From contig DAHWFG010000185.1 in assembly GCA_027325115.1 (NCBI GenBank), positions 1 to 21,255 of the forward strand: 21,255 nt of DNA, written 5' to 3'. A program made the position numbers and the translations under genes. Every line of letters begins with the position of its first letter. Positions within the stretch are counted from its first letter, which is position 1. The stretch comes from JAKBCQ01 sp021807585. GTDB taxonomy: Bacteria > Planctomycetota > Planctomycetia > Isosphaerales > Isosphaeraceae. The notes beneath the pieces were generated by a model that ran no database searches, was not told the DNA's origin, and saw nothing but the letters and a program-made list of their open reading frames with translations. Positions 14,480 to 21,255 of the stretch are shown here, one piece after another.

Positions 14480-15631
14480 TCAATTCTTGGCGGCGTGCGC
14501 GTACGAAAGCGCAAGCAAGGCGAACGATGTCGCGAGCGCGGGATTCCCCTCCATGAATCGAGCGTCGGTATTGACCCATTCCCCCTTCGATCCCTGACGT
14601 TTCGCGAGCGCCGCGGTGATATCGCCGCGCCAGTCGTGCTCGACCCCCGCCGAATCGACAAGCGTCGGCTTGCCCAAAAGCGAAAGCGCCCGCGCCATCG
14701 TCTGGTAATAATAATAAAGGCCCGATTTGCCCAGGCCCGGATTCTCATCAACTGAATAATTCTTTTTGATATAATCATACGCAGCCTTGACGCGGGGGTC
14801 TGCGGCGGTGAGACCCGCGTGAACCATGCTTTTCAGCCCCGCGTACGTCATGCTCGCGTACGACCGAAGCGCTCCCGACGGTTCGGCGCCCCCGGCCATG
14901 CTGATTCCGCCGTCCGCCGCCGAATAGATGAACCCGCCGTCGTTCACCTTGTCGGCCCACGGCTGATCGTTAAACTCGCTTTTCATATTCTGACATCGCG
15001 AGATGAACACAATCGCTTTTTGAAGGTTCGGGTCGTCGGCGGGGACGCCGCTGTCGCGGAGCGCCTCGACGAAGAACGCCGTGTTCGAAAGATCGGGCCG
15101 GCTCTTGCCGCCGTAACCCGCGCCCCCGTAATACGCGTCGTCGCGGCCTTTTTTCTCTCCCTCGTCCCACTGGAGCCGTTTCAGATTCGTTTGGCCCGAT
15201 TTGACGAGCGCATCGTAGCGTCCCCGCACGTTCGCCTCTTGAAACGCCATCATCGCGACCGCGGTCACGTAATTCGACTGCGGCCCCTCCGCCTCGAGCG
15301 TCCCCTTCGGCGCCACTTCTCCCTCAAGATACGCGAGCGCCTTGGCGACGACCGGCTCCGCGGGCGTCAGCTTTTTGGTTCGCAACAACGCCGTGACGAC
15401 GATCCCCGTGATCCCAGGTCCGCTCTTCGTCGAAAACCCCCCGTTCGGTTCTTGAAGGCTCGGCAAAAACGCCACCGCCTTACGAACGAGACCGTCCGCG
15501 ACCTGACGCGTATCGCCGTCGGCGGCGAACCCCACCCCGCCTCGAATCACGGGCAAGGCCAACGCGATCGCCCCCGCCCCAGCCCCCAGGAAGCCTCGCC
15601 GCGTGCTTCTTTCATCCTCGAATTCGAACAT
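14480..15631 (-). CDS. Tat-exported prenyltransferase/squalene-oxidase-repeat protein
   Basis: A 383-residue protein with a twin-arginine signal (STRRGFLGAG, R11 and R12, then a hydrophobic stretch to about residue 36), so it is folded before export. The mature part resembles the alpha-alpha barrel of squalene/terpene cyclases and protein prenyltransferase beta subunits. It shows repeated helical blocks with NGGF, GGAGYGGKSRPDLSNTAFF and DGGFIYSAADGG turns. I do not see the cyclase acid motif DXDD, so catalysis is doubtful and a carbohydrate- or protein-binding role is possible. The ATG at 15631 has GAAGGA nine bases upstream; the frame is open further up to 15781, but without such support. 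Proteins of this form are common in planctomycetes and their function is not established, as far as I know. Confidence 0.85.
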   Translation of the reverse strand: MFEFEDERSTRRGFLGAGAGAIALALPVIRGGVGFAADGDTRQVADGLVRKAVAFLPSLQEPNGGFSTKSGPGITGIVVTALLRTKKLTPAEPVVAKALAYLEGEVAPKGTLEAEGPQSNYVTAVAMMAFQEANVRGRYDALVKSGQTNLKRLQWDEGEKKGRDDAYYGGAGYGGKSRPDLSNTAFFVEALRDSGVPADDPNLQKAIVFISRCQNMKSEFNDQPWADKVNDGGFIYSAADGGISMAGGAEPSGALRSYASMTYAGLKSMVHAGLTAADPRVKAAYDYIKKNYSVDENPGLGKSGLYYYYQTMARALSLLGKPTLVDSAGVEHDWRGDITAALAKRQGSKGEWVNTDARFMEGNPALATSFALLALSYAHAAKN

Positions 15632-15698
15632 ACCAGGTTGTCCTTCGCAAAATGTGACGCCGATCGTCGAGACGGCGAACCCGCGCCGTCGATTCCTC

Positions 15699-15704
15699 AT
15701 TATA
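15699..15704 (-). promoter_or_regulatory. Probable -10 element for the Tat-exported protein gene
   Basis: A perfect TATAAT is read on the minus strand, which would start transcription about 60 bases before the ATG at 15631. No matching -35 hexamer lies at 16-18 bases. Confidence 0.35.
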
Positions 15705-15787
15705 GCGTCGACAACGGTCGGTTTGATCCGACAACCAAGCCCAAAATCAATGTCGATCCCAAACTTCACCCCGCAAAGCATAAAAAA

Positions 15788-15810
15788 ATCATAAAATCAT
15801 TATTTATGAT
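15788..15810. repeat. AT-rich inverted repeat in the divergent promoter region
   Basis: ATCATAAA (15788-15795) and TTTATGAT (15803-15810) are perfect inverted copies around a seven-base spacer, in a 60-base AT-rich stretch between two divergent genes. It could be an operator for a dimeric regulator or a hairpin. Confidence 0.5.
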
Positions 15811-15863
15811 AACAGATATGATCTTTTATCTAAGATTGGAGCGTTCGATCGCGAAAACCTCGA

Positions 15864-15892
15864 TTGACGGCTTTTGGAACCGCGATTATTCT
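15864..15892 (+). promoter_or_regulatory. Putative promoter of the lipoprotein gene
   Basis: TTGACG (15864-15869), five of six matches, is followed by a 17-base spacer and TATTCT (15887-15892), four of six matches. The leader to the ATG at 15966 would be about 66 bases. The TTG codon annotated by open-frame logic at 15864 is part of this promoter, which supports the later start. Confidence 0.4.
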
Positions 15893-15965
15893 TCCTCCGC
15901 GCGGCGGGCGTCGCGTGCATTTCGTGATTTTGACGCCCTTCGTATCGCGGAAAGGATTCGGCTTG

Positions 15966-16943
15966 ATGAATCCCCAAGTTCGAGCGGAGGAGCGGGTCGG
16001 CGATTCTCGTTCGGCTCGGCTTACGGCCGTCGCTCGGCGCCGCCTGACGGCGCTCGCGGTGATCTCGTGTGGAGTTTGCGTGATCGGTTGCAGCCTCACC
16101 AAATCGACCCCGAAAGAAGCCGAGGCGCCGTTTCCGGTCTTTTCGCCTGGATCGTTTTATCAGCCCAAGCGGTGCCTGCTGACGATCCTCATGCCCGCTC
16201 GGCCACTCCAAGACGCCGCGATCAACGACATTCTGTGGAGCGTCGTCGACCGTCAATCGATCCCAAATGAAACGAGGAAGGCTTTAGAGATCAACGGGTT
16301 GCGCGCCGGGATCGTCGCCGGGGCGTTGCCCCCCGAGATCGAGGAAATCCTCTCCGCCCCCCCTCCCAACCTGGTTCAACCCTACCAGGTCGAGATCATC
16401 GACGGCGGCCTCTCTCCCGTCATGATGACCAACAAAATCCCTCGCGCCAGTCTCTTCTTAAACGATAAGGGACAAGCAATGGGTCGCGATTACGACGACG
16501 CTCAAGGCTATTTCAGCGTCTCCGCGACACAAGTCGGTCGCGATCGGATACTGCTCCGAATCGTCCCTGAAATCCACCACGGTCCGTTGGAACAAGGTTG
16601 GGCCGCGCCCCAAGACGCCGCGAATCCCTACTTCCAGCAAGAATTCGTGATGAAAACCGGCCAAAAAGAAGAAACGTTCCACGAACTGATGATCAATCTC
16701 TCGCTCGAACCGGGACAGATCGCGGTCGTCGGCTGCGAGCCCGAACGATCCAAAACGCTCGGGTCCTTCCTCCTCACCGAACAAGAACCAAACGGCGGCC
16801 GAATCAAACAAAAGATCTTGCTCGTCAAAGCCGTGCGGGGAAGCGGCGCCGATTCCGAACTCGCCAAAAAGGTCTCGCACTTCGTCTCCAACTCCGCACG
16901 CGGCAAGCAGCCCGATCCCGCTTCCAACGGATCAAAAAAATAA
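15966..16943 (+). CDS. Predicted lipoprotein of unknown function
   Basis: I do not recognise this 325-residue protein. It has an Arg-rich N-terminus followed by a hydrophobic stretch ending VIGC (C42), which reads as a lipobox, although a 41-residue signal is long. The rest looks soluble and extracytoplasmic: CLLTILMPARPLQDAAINDI, LRAGIVAGALPPEIEEIL, then a beta-rich part (YFSVSATQVGRDRILLRIVP) and a Lys/Ser-rich end. The ATG at 15966 is chosen because AAAGGA lies nine bases upstream; an in-frame TTG at 15864 falls inside a likely promoter. It is divergent from the Tat-exported repeat protein and is followed by rtcA after 218 bases. GC-rich codons match its neighbours, so there is no sign of recent transfer. 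Confidence 0.8.
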   Translation: MNPQVRAEERVGDSRSARLTAVARRRLTALAVISCGVCVIGCSLTKSTPKEAEAPFPVFSPGSFYQPKRCLLTILMPARPLQDAAINDILWSVVDRQSIPNETRKALEINGLRAGIVAGALPPEIEEILSAPPPNLVQPYQVEIIDGGLSPVMMTNKIPRASLFLNDKGQAMGRDYDDAQGYFSVSATQVGRDRILLRIVPEIHHGPLEQGWAAPQDAANPYFQQEFVMKTGQKEETFHELMINLSLEPGQIAVVGCEPERSKTLGSFLLTEQEPNGGRIKQKILLVKAVRGSGADSELAKKVSHFVSNSARGKQPDPASNGSKK

Positions 16944-16956
16944 TAACGTGAATAAT

Positions 16957-16972
16957 TCATAATGTATTATGA
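16957..16972 (+). terminator. Weak AT hairpin after the lipoprotein gene
   Basis: TCATAA (16957-16962) pairs with TTATGA (16967-16972) around TGTA and is followed by TTTC. It lies 14 bases past the stop codon. It is AT-only and weak, so this is a tentative call. Confidence 0.25.
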
Positions 16973-17042
16973 TTTCAATAAATAAAGTTCGCCTTCGCGT
17001 ACGATCGCGCCGGGGATCGGCGAGCCTGCGGAACGATTTTGG

Positions 17043-17066
17043 ACCCGCGATCGAACCCGCGATCGA
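17043..17066. repeat. Perfect 12-base tandem duplication upstream of rtcA
   Basis: ACCCGCGATCGA occurs twice in a row, at 17043-17054 and 17055-17066, about 100 bases before the rtcA start. Confidence 0.85.
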
Positions 17067-17082
17067 TTTCCTCTCTCAAGCA

Positions 17083-17120
17083 CTTACCGAGACGATTCAT
17101 GGCTCTTACCGCGACGATTC
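17083..17120. repeat. 16-base direct repeat pair upstream of rtcA
   Basis: CTTACCGAGACGATTC (17083-17098) and CTTACCGCGACGATTC (17105-17120) differ at one base. Their starts are 22 bases apart, two helical turns, which places the copies on the same face of the DNA. Confidence 0.8.
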
Positions 17121-17161
17121 TTTCGAGGCGATCGCGTTCGTCGGAAACGTGATGGATAAAC

Positions 17162-18205
17162 ATGCCGGATCTTGTTGATTTAGACGGTTCTTCGGGCGAG
17201 GGGGGCGGGCAGATTCTCCGCACGGCGCTCGCGGCGTCGATATTGTTGGGGCGCGATTTCAAGATGCGTCGGATTCGCGCCGGCCGCGATAAACCGGGGC
17301 TTCGACCGCAGCACCTCACGTGCGTGAAAGCCTCCGCCGAACTGTGCGACGCCGAAGTGAAAGGGGGACATGTCGGTTCGAGCGAGATCGTCTTTCGACC
17401 CGGCGCTGTTCGACCGCGCGATCTGTCGATCGAGATCGGCACCGCGGGCTCGACGGCGCTCGTCCTCCACACGCTGTTCTTGCCGATCGCGCTCCGCGCC
17501 GACCGGCGCGTCGCGCTCAAACTCGTCGGCGGAACCTTCAACGACTCGGCGCCGTCGTATCCGTTTATTGAGACAACATGGATAAGTTATATGATCAATT
17601 TTGGGCTTAAAGCGACCGTTTCGTCCCCCCGCGCCGGCTTTTATCCTCGCGGCGGCGGCGAGCTCAACGTCGTGATCGAGCCCGGCGGGCTCGTTCCTCT
17701 TCGCCTCGTCGATCGTCCGCCGATCGTTCGCGTGCGAGGGATCGCGGGAGTCGCCGGGCTCGTCGATTCGATCGCCGAACGGATGAGCCGGCGCGCTCAA
17801 AAACGACTCGAACAGCGCGGGCTCGCCGTTCCGATCGAGATCGAAACCGTCTCCTGGCGGTCGAACTCCAAAGGCGCCGCCGTCGCGCTCGAGGTCGAAC
17901 TCGAAGCCGCGCCCCCTGCGACGTTCGTCGGCCTCGGCGAACCGGGCAAGCCCGCCGAAACCGTCGTCGATCAAACCGTCGATGAATTGTTGGAATATGT
18001 GGATGCGCCGATCGGCGTCGTCGATCCCCATTCCGCCGATCAAATCCTCTTGCCCGCGGCGTTCGCCGAGGGGACGAGCGAATTCGCCGCGACCCGAGCG
18101 ACCGAACACCTCCGAACCAACGTCGAGACGATCCGCGCCTTCGTCGATCGCTCGATCACGATCACAGAAAACGACGACGGTTCATGCCGTGTCGTCGTTT
18201 TGTGA
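17162..18205 (+). CDS. rtcA: RNA 3'-terminal phosphate cyclase
   Basis: Converts RNA 3'-phosphate ends to 2',3'-cyclic phosphate through an enzyme-AMP and an RNA-adenylate intermediate. The 347-residue protein has the family N-terminus DGSSGEGGGQILRTALA (8-24), RAGRDKPGLRPQHLT (39-53), GTAGSTALVLHTL (93-105) and YPRGGGEL (161-168). The adenylated histidine is H290 in VVDPHSADQILLP. The usual GGT-MAPPID stretch is altered to GGTFNDSAPSYPF, so it is a somewhat divergent member. The start ATG at 17162 fits the conserved N-terminus, although only a weak GGA precedes it. No ligase rtcB or sigma-54 activator rtcR is in the window, and I see no sigma-54 promoter upstream. Direct repeats occupy the leader. 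Confidence 0.94.
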   Translation: MPDLVDLDGSSGEGGGQILRTALAASILLGRDFKMRRIRAGRDKPGLRPQHLTCVKASAELCDAEVKGGHVGSSEIVFRPGAVRPRDLSIEIGTAGSTALVLHTLFLPIALRADRRVALKLVGGTFNDSAPSYPFIETTWISYMINFGLKATVSSPRAGFYPRGGGELNVVIEPGGLVPLRLVDRPPIVRVRGIAGVAGLVDSIAERMSRRAQKRLEQRGLAVPIEIETVSWRSNSKGAAVALEVELEAAPPATFVGLGEPGKPAETVVDQTVDELLEYVDAPIGVVDPHSADQILLPAAFAEGTSEFAATRATEHLRTNVETIRAFVDRSITITENDDGSCRVVVL

Positions 18206-18259
18206 ACATTTTTAGCAAGTTATCGCATGATGATTCAATAAGATCAAGATAATCTTAAA

Positions 18260-19936
18260 TTAAAGATATCCGAGATCGGCGAGACGTTGCTGGATCGCCG
18301 CGTTTTCCTCCTCGGTGTAGACGACGACGGGTTCGTGGAAATCGCGCGCGAAGCCCGCCGAATGGGGGGTCGCGGGCCTGGGTTGGTTCGACCGATCGAC
18401 CGGAACCTCGAGGATCTCGTCGAGCACGCGGCCGTCGAGATCGTCGGGCGCGGGCACTCCCAACAGATGAAGGATTGTCGGCGTGATGTCAAGAAGGTCC
18501 GCGCCCCGAGGTTCTCCCCCCCGTTTGATCGCGTCTCCCGAGGCGATCAGAACCCCCTCCATCCGATGATCTCCCGTCGGCCCGAACGCGGGCGAGATCA
18601 CCTTGTGTGTCGTGAAATCGTGCAGTCCGATCGTCCGATACCGCCAATCCCCCAAAACGACCGTCAGATCGGGAGCAAGATGCGCGTGCGGACCTTCATA
18701 TAATTCTTCGCGTTCATAAACCCGCTCGACGAGCGGTTTCCCCGTCTCGGGATGAGTGATCGAAGCGAGCCCCTCCTTGATCTCATCAAGCAGCGGCCGA
18801 ACCTCCGCGGCCTTCACCCCGCCTTGCGGCTGACGACCCTCGAGGTTGATGAAAATCTGCCCAAAATTCCCCTGCGCATACGCGCGAGTGCGCTTCCAAT
18901 CAATGTGCCGACGCGAGAGAAAAACCGATTCGGCAAGCCGATCGACGAATCCCTTCTGCTTCCCCCGAAATCGCCCCACTCGCTGCCGCGCCGTCCCCAT
19001 CCTCACCATCTGATTGTAAAACCACTCGGGGGTCACGCCGCGCTTATAACACCAATGCTTCTGCCGAACGTAAAACGAATCGTCGAGCATGATCAAGCCA
19101 TGTTCAAGAAGCCATACGTTTAAATTAACATACCATTCGATCGGACCGAAGCCGTGATCGCTGATCAACAGCATCGTCGCGTCTTTGGGAAGCGCCCCTT
19201 CGATCTCGGCGATTCGGTCGTCGAGCCGCTTCCAAAAATCGACGAAGCCCGATCGAATCGCCGCCAGATCGCGCCCCTTGGCCGCGCGGTGCGAAGGATC
19301 CCACGCGTGCCAAAGCTCGTGCTGGATCCGGTCGGTCGCCATCAAATCATACATGAACAGATCCCACTCGCGGTGATCCATTAGGTATCGAACCGCTTTC
19401 AAGTGGTGATCAAGAAATTCGGTCAACTCGACGAGCGCCTCGCGCTCGCGGCCGCCGTCGTGCACCGCGGTCGACCACGGCCTGTAAGCGCCGATCGCAC
19501 GCTCGAGTTCGGCGTAAAACGCGGGATCGCTCGAAAAATCGGCCGCTCCCGCGGGGCTCAAAAAATCTCCCAGATAAAACCCCGCCGCGGGGCGCGGCGG
19601 ATAACTCATCGGAACGCCCCCGGCGACCGTCTTTTTGCCGTGACGCGACGCAATCTCCCACACAAGCTCGGATTGAATCGATCGAGATGAGTTCACACGT
19701 CCGTTGAGCGGATCGTGACCGTATTCCAGAAACTCGAACACGCCGTGCTTGCCCGAATTCTTCCCCGTCATAATCCCAGTCCACGCCACCGGACTGAGAG
19801 GCGGGAAAATCGATTGCAACGTACCCGAAGCCCCTTCGCGACGAAGACGCGAAAGCGTTGGAAGCGCGCCCGATTCGGCGAGCGGTTCCAAAATGTCCCA
19901 CGTCGCCCCGTCCAGGCCAAGCACGAATACTTTCAT
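18260..19936 (-). CDS. Alkaline-phosphatase-superfamily phosphodiesterase/nucleotide pyrophosphatase-like protein
   Basis: Probable metal-dependent phosphohydrolase of the type I phosphodiesterase/nucleotide pyrophosphatase group, 558 residues. The two-zinc site is complete by pattern: D9 (GLDGATWD), likely nucleophile S48 (PPLSPVAWTGIMTG), D202 and H206 (MATDRIQHELWH), D260 and H261 (ISDHGFGP), and H457 (GPTGDHRMEGVLIASG). The end of the domain is ADLLDITPTILHLLGVPAP, as in the family. A C-terminal EEENAAIQQRLADLGYL follows, which is frequent in this subgroup. No signal peptide or membrane segment is visible, so it should be cytoplasmic. The ATG at 19936 has AAGGAGG four bases upstream. It converges on rtcA with a 54-base gap and stands alone otherwise. 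Substrate unknown: nucleotide sugars, phospholipid-linked or 2,3-bisphosphoglycerate-type substrates are all possible. Confidence 0.9.
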   Translation of the reverse strand: MKVFVLGLDGATWDILEPLAESGALPTLSRLRREGASGTLQSIFPPLSPVAWTGIMTGKNSGKHGVFEFLEYGHDPLNGRVNSSRSIQSELVWEIASRHGKKTVAGGVPMSYPPRPAAGFYLGDFLSPAGAADFSSDPAFYAELERAIGAYRPWSTAVHDGGREREALVELTEFLDHHLKAVRYLMDHREWDLFMYDLMATDRIQHELWHAWDPSHRAAKGRDLAAIRSGFVDFWKRLDDRIAEIEGALPKDATMLLISDHGFGPIEWYVNLNVWLLEHGLIMLDDSFYVRQKHWCYKRGVTPEWFYNQMVRMGTARQRVGRFRGKQKGFVDRLAESVFLSRRHIDWKRTRAYAQGNFGQIFINLEGRQPQGGVKAAEVRPLLDEIKEGLASITHPETGKPLVERVYEREELYEGPHAHLAPDLTVVLGDWRYRTIGLHDFTTHKVISPAFGPTGDHRMEGVLIASGDAIKRGGEPRGADLLDITPTILHLLGVPAPDDLDGRVLDEILEVPVDRSNQPRPATPHSAGFARDFHEPVVVYTEEENAAIQQRLADLGYL

Positions 19937-20498
19937 CTCGCCTCCTTAATGGAAGTCGCGAAATCGCGATCATCCCCCAGCGCATTCAACGGAACGCTTC
20001 ACGCCCCGTGAATCACCACGGAATTCGATCGCGTCGCGCGCGTTCGGCCCAATCCCTGACCGACCCGTTCGCGACTCCGCGCGACCACTCTGCATCTCGA
20101 CCCCAGTTCGATCGTGACCGATCGGCTTCACCGAATCGCAACCCGGCTTTCGGCCGTAAGCCCCGCCGTACGGCGATCTTGGCCGAAACCCCACGGTTTT
20201 GCAACCTCAGTCGGTTCGTCCAGACGACACGTTTTGACAAAGCGAAGCCCGCGGAACGCATCAATCTCAGAACCGATCATTCCCCAATCGACTTAAGCAC
20301 AACCCGGCCGTCTTTTCTTTGTAATCGCTTCAGCTTATCCAATCAACCAACGCCTCCCCGCTGCCGAGGTTTCTCAAAACCGTCGTCGTCGATTTCCAAC
20401 CCCGCTCGTCATAAGTCGACAAATGACGATCTTCGATGAAGGAATTCGATTCCAGCATTCGGCTTCAATATCGAGATCCGCGGTATCTGAATCGAGCC
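19937..20498. other. Gene-free region between the phosphodiesterase and the insertion sequence
   Basis: About 562 bases without a credible gene on either strand; the open frames are short, Arg/Ser/Pro-rich and lack ribosome binding sites. It should hold the phosphodiesterase promoter. A short inverted repeat, TTCACG (19998-20003) against CGTGAA (20007-20012), lies about 65 bases before the start and could be an operator. The rest shows no pattern I can name. It may be the remains of sequence interrupted by the adjacent insertion. Confidence 0.45.
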
Positions 20499-21254
20499 TT
20501 AGAGCCTGTTATTGACTTTTAACCCCGTCTTAGCAATAAGTAATGCTATAAACGCTACCCAGTGCCATCCGGCCAATGTCACCGACAGTCGCTCATAATC
20601 ACGCGCCAGTCGCCGGAATCGCCCCAGCCATCCGAAACTACGTTCCACCACCCATCGACGAGGGAGCAGAACAAACCCCTTTTTCGCTTCCGTATGTTTC
20701 ACGACTTCCAACTTGATACCTTCGTTTTCGGCCTGGCGGGCGGCGTCTTCGCCAGTGTATCCTTGGTCGACATACCCGATCTCAACCGATCCGCCCGTGA
20801 CCTCTTGAACTTTCCGCGCCAACTCCGCGACTTGTGCGCGCTCCTGTTCGTTCGCCGCCGTGACTTTCAACGCCAGTAGGTTTCCCAAGGTGTCGACGGC
20901 CATATGCACTTTCGATCCCTTCTTCTTTTTGGCGCCATCATACCCTGCGCGACCACCGCTCTCGGGAGTCGATTGCAACGTACGACCGTCGAAGATCACC
21001 GCTGAAGGTTGGTCCTCGCGTTCCTCGATGAATCGCAAAATGACGCGCAGGTCATGAGCGATCTGTTCGAAAACACCTCCGTGGATCCAGCGACGAGCCT
21101 GTTGATACACCGCGGTCCAGGGAGGAAAATCATTGGGCAGGAAACGCCACGGGCAGCCAGTTTTCACGACGTAGCGAAGGGCGTTGAAGAGTTCGCGCAG
21201 AGAATGCCCGCGTTGGGGAGCATCCTCGCGCATCAATGTCAGATATGAAACAAG
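20499..21254 (-). CDS. IS5-family DDE transposase, start beyond the right edge
   Basis: Transposase of an IS5-family element, visible for its last 251 codons. The frame is open to the window edge, and the residues before 21236 (VSYLTL) continue the family sequence YLTLMREDAPQR. The N-terminus therefore lies outside the window, and the TTG/ATG at 21236/21233 is not the true start. Landmarks are GCPWRFLPNDFPPW (helix-turn-helix-like region), IFDGRTLQSTPESGGRAGYD, GSKVHMAVDTLGNLLAL, YVDQGYTG and LPRRWVVERSFGWLGRFRRL. Counting from the codon at 21236, the catalytic triad is D83, D157 and E198. No frameshift or stop breaks the visible part, so the element may be active. The stop codon lies at the presumed edge of the element. 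Confidence 0.94.
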   Translation of the reverse strand, partial: LVSYLTLMREDAPQRGHSLRELFNALRYVVKTGCPWRFLPNDFPPWTAVYQQARRWIHGGVFEQIAHDLRVILRFIEEREDQPSAVIFDGRTLQSTPESGGRAGYDGAKKKKGSKVHMAVDTLGNLLALKVTAANEQERAQVAELARKVQEVTGGSVEIGYVDQGYTGEDAARQAENEGIKLEVVKHTEAKKGFVLLPRRWVVERSFGWLGRFRRLARDYERLSVTLAGWHWVAFIALLIAKTGLKVNNRL

Positions 21255-21255
21255 G
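20502..21255 (-). mobile_element. IS5-family insertion sequence, transposase 3' end plus terminal repeat, truncated by window edge
   Basis: The element appears to begin at GAGCCTGTTATTGAC (20502 onward), a plausible terminal inverted repeat for this family, directly next to TTA (20499-20501), which fits a three-base TNA target duplication. The other end lies past the window, so neither the partner repeat nor the second target copy can be seen. Confidence 0.7.

Noticed and set aside
13158..14579. 473-residue minus-strand open frame across rpoA, rplQ and the HIT gene
   Set aside because: Its composition is that of a reverse-strand shadow of conserved genes in GC-rich DNA, and it spans three genes and the terminator.
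14819..16270. 483-residue plus-strand open frame opposite the Tat-exported protein
   Set aside because: It is antisense to a clear gene, very Arg-rich, has no ribosome binding site, and runs through the AT-rich promoter region into the lipoprotein gene.
18206..18259. Possible terminator between convergent rtcA and the phosphodiesterase
   Set aside because: Only five-base AT palindromes such as AAGAT-A-ATCTT; too short and without a proper loop or T-run.
19858..20439. 193-residue plus-strand open frame in the gene-free region before the insertion sequence
   Set aside because: It begins inside the phosphodiesterase gene on the other strand, is Arg/Ser/Pro-rich and has no start signal or recognisable domain.

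Overview
The window reads as chromosomal DNA from a high-GC member of the Planctomycetota, probably near the Isosphaeraceae. That placement rests on the protein style of the ribosomal cluster, the Tat-exported squalene-cyclase-like protein and the C(G)ATCG-rich codon habit, without any database search. Gene density is high and the gene set is mostly ordinary. I see no CRISPR array, tRNA, rRNA, prophage or recognisable defence system.

Layout. From 83 to 9650 every gene is on the minus strand. Read right to left they are: a class B asparagine synthase-like amidotransferase (9650 to 7716), an exported Cu/Zn superoxide dismutase (7478 to 6918), a GT4 glycosyltransferase (6715 to 5600), and a tightly coupled four-gene ABC exporter operon of YbhG-YbhF-YbhS-YbhR type (5375 to 83). 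In that exporter an HlyD-like adaptor, a double-ATPase protein and two ABC-2 permeases overlap by four bases or are separated by a few bases, so they are surely co-translated.

From 10186 to 14357 the plus strand carries the alpha ribosomal operon rpmJ-rpsM-rpsK-rpsD-rpoA-rplQ followed by a HIT-family hydrolase. A long two-part hairpin at 14385-14431 closes it. The operon has unusually wide spacers before rpsK and rpoA.

From 14480 the genes are singletons: a Tat-exported prenyltransferase/squalene-oxidase-repeat protein (minus), a divergent lipoprotein of unknown function (plus), an RNA 3'-phosphate cyclase rtcA (plus), and a convergent alkaline-phosphatase-superfamily phosphodiesterase (minus). 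After a 562-base gene-free stretch, an IS5-family insertion sequence enters at about 20500 and runs off the right edge.

The points most worth a second look are not new gene systems. They are (1) short AT-rich, TTA-containing synonymous codon patches set inside the GC-rich genes, (2) strong over-representation of GATC, (3) direct repeats just upstream of a solitary rtcA, (4) the unknown lipoprotein facing the Tat protein across a shared promoter region, and (5) a transposase whose stop codon lies at the junction with host DNA. I could not find convincing evidence of a wholly new multi-gene system.
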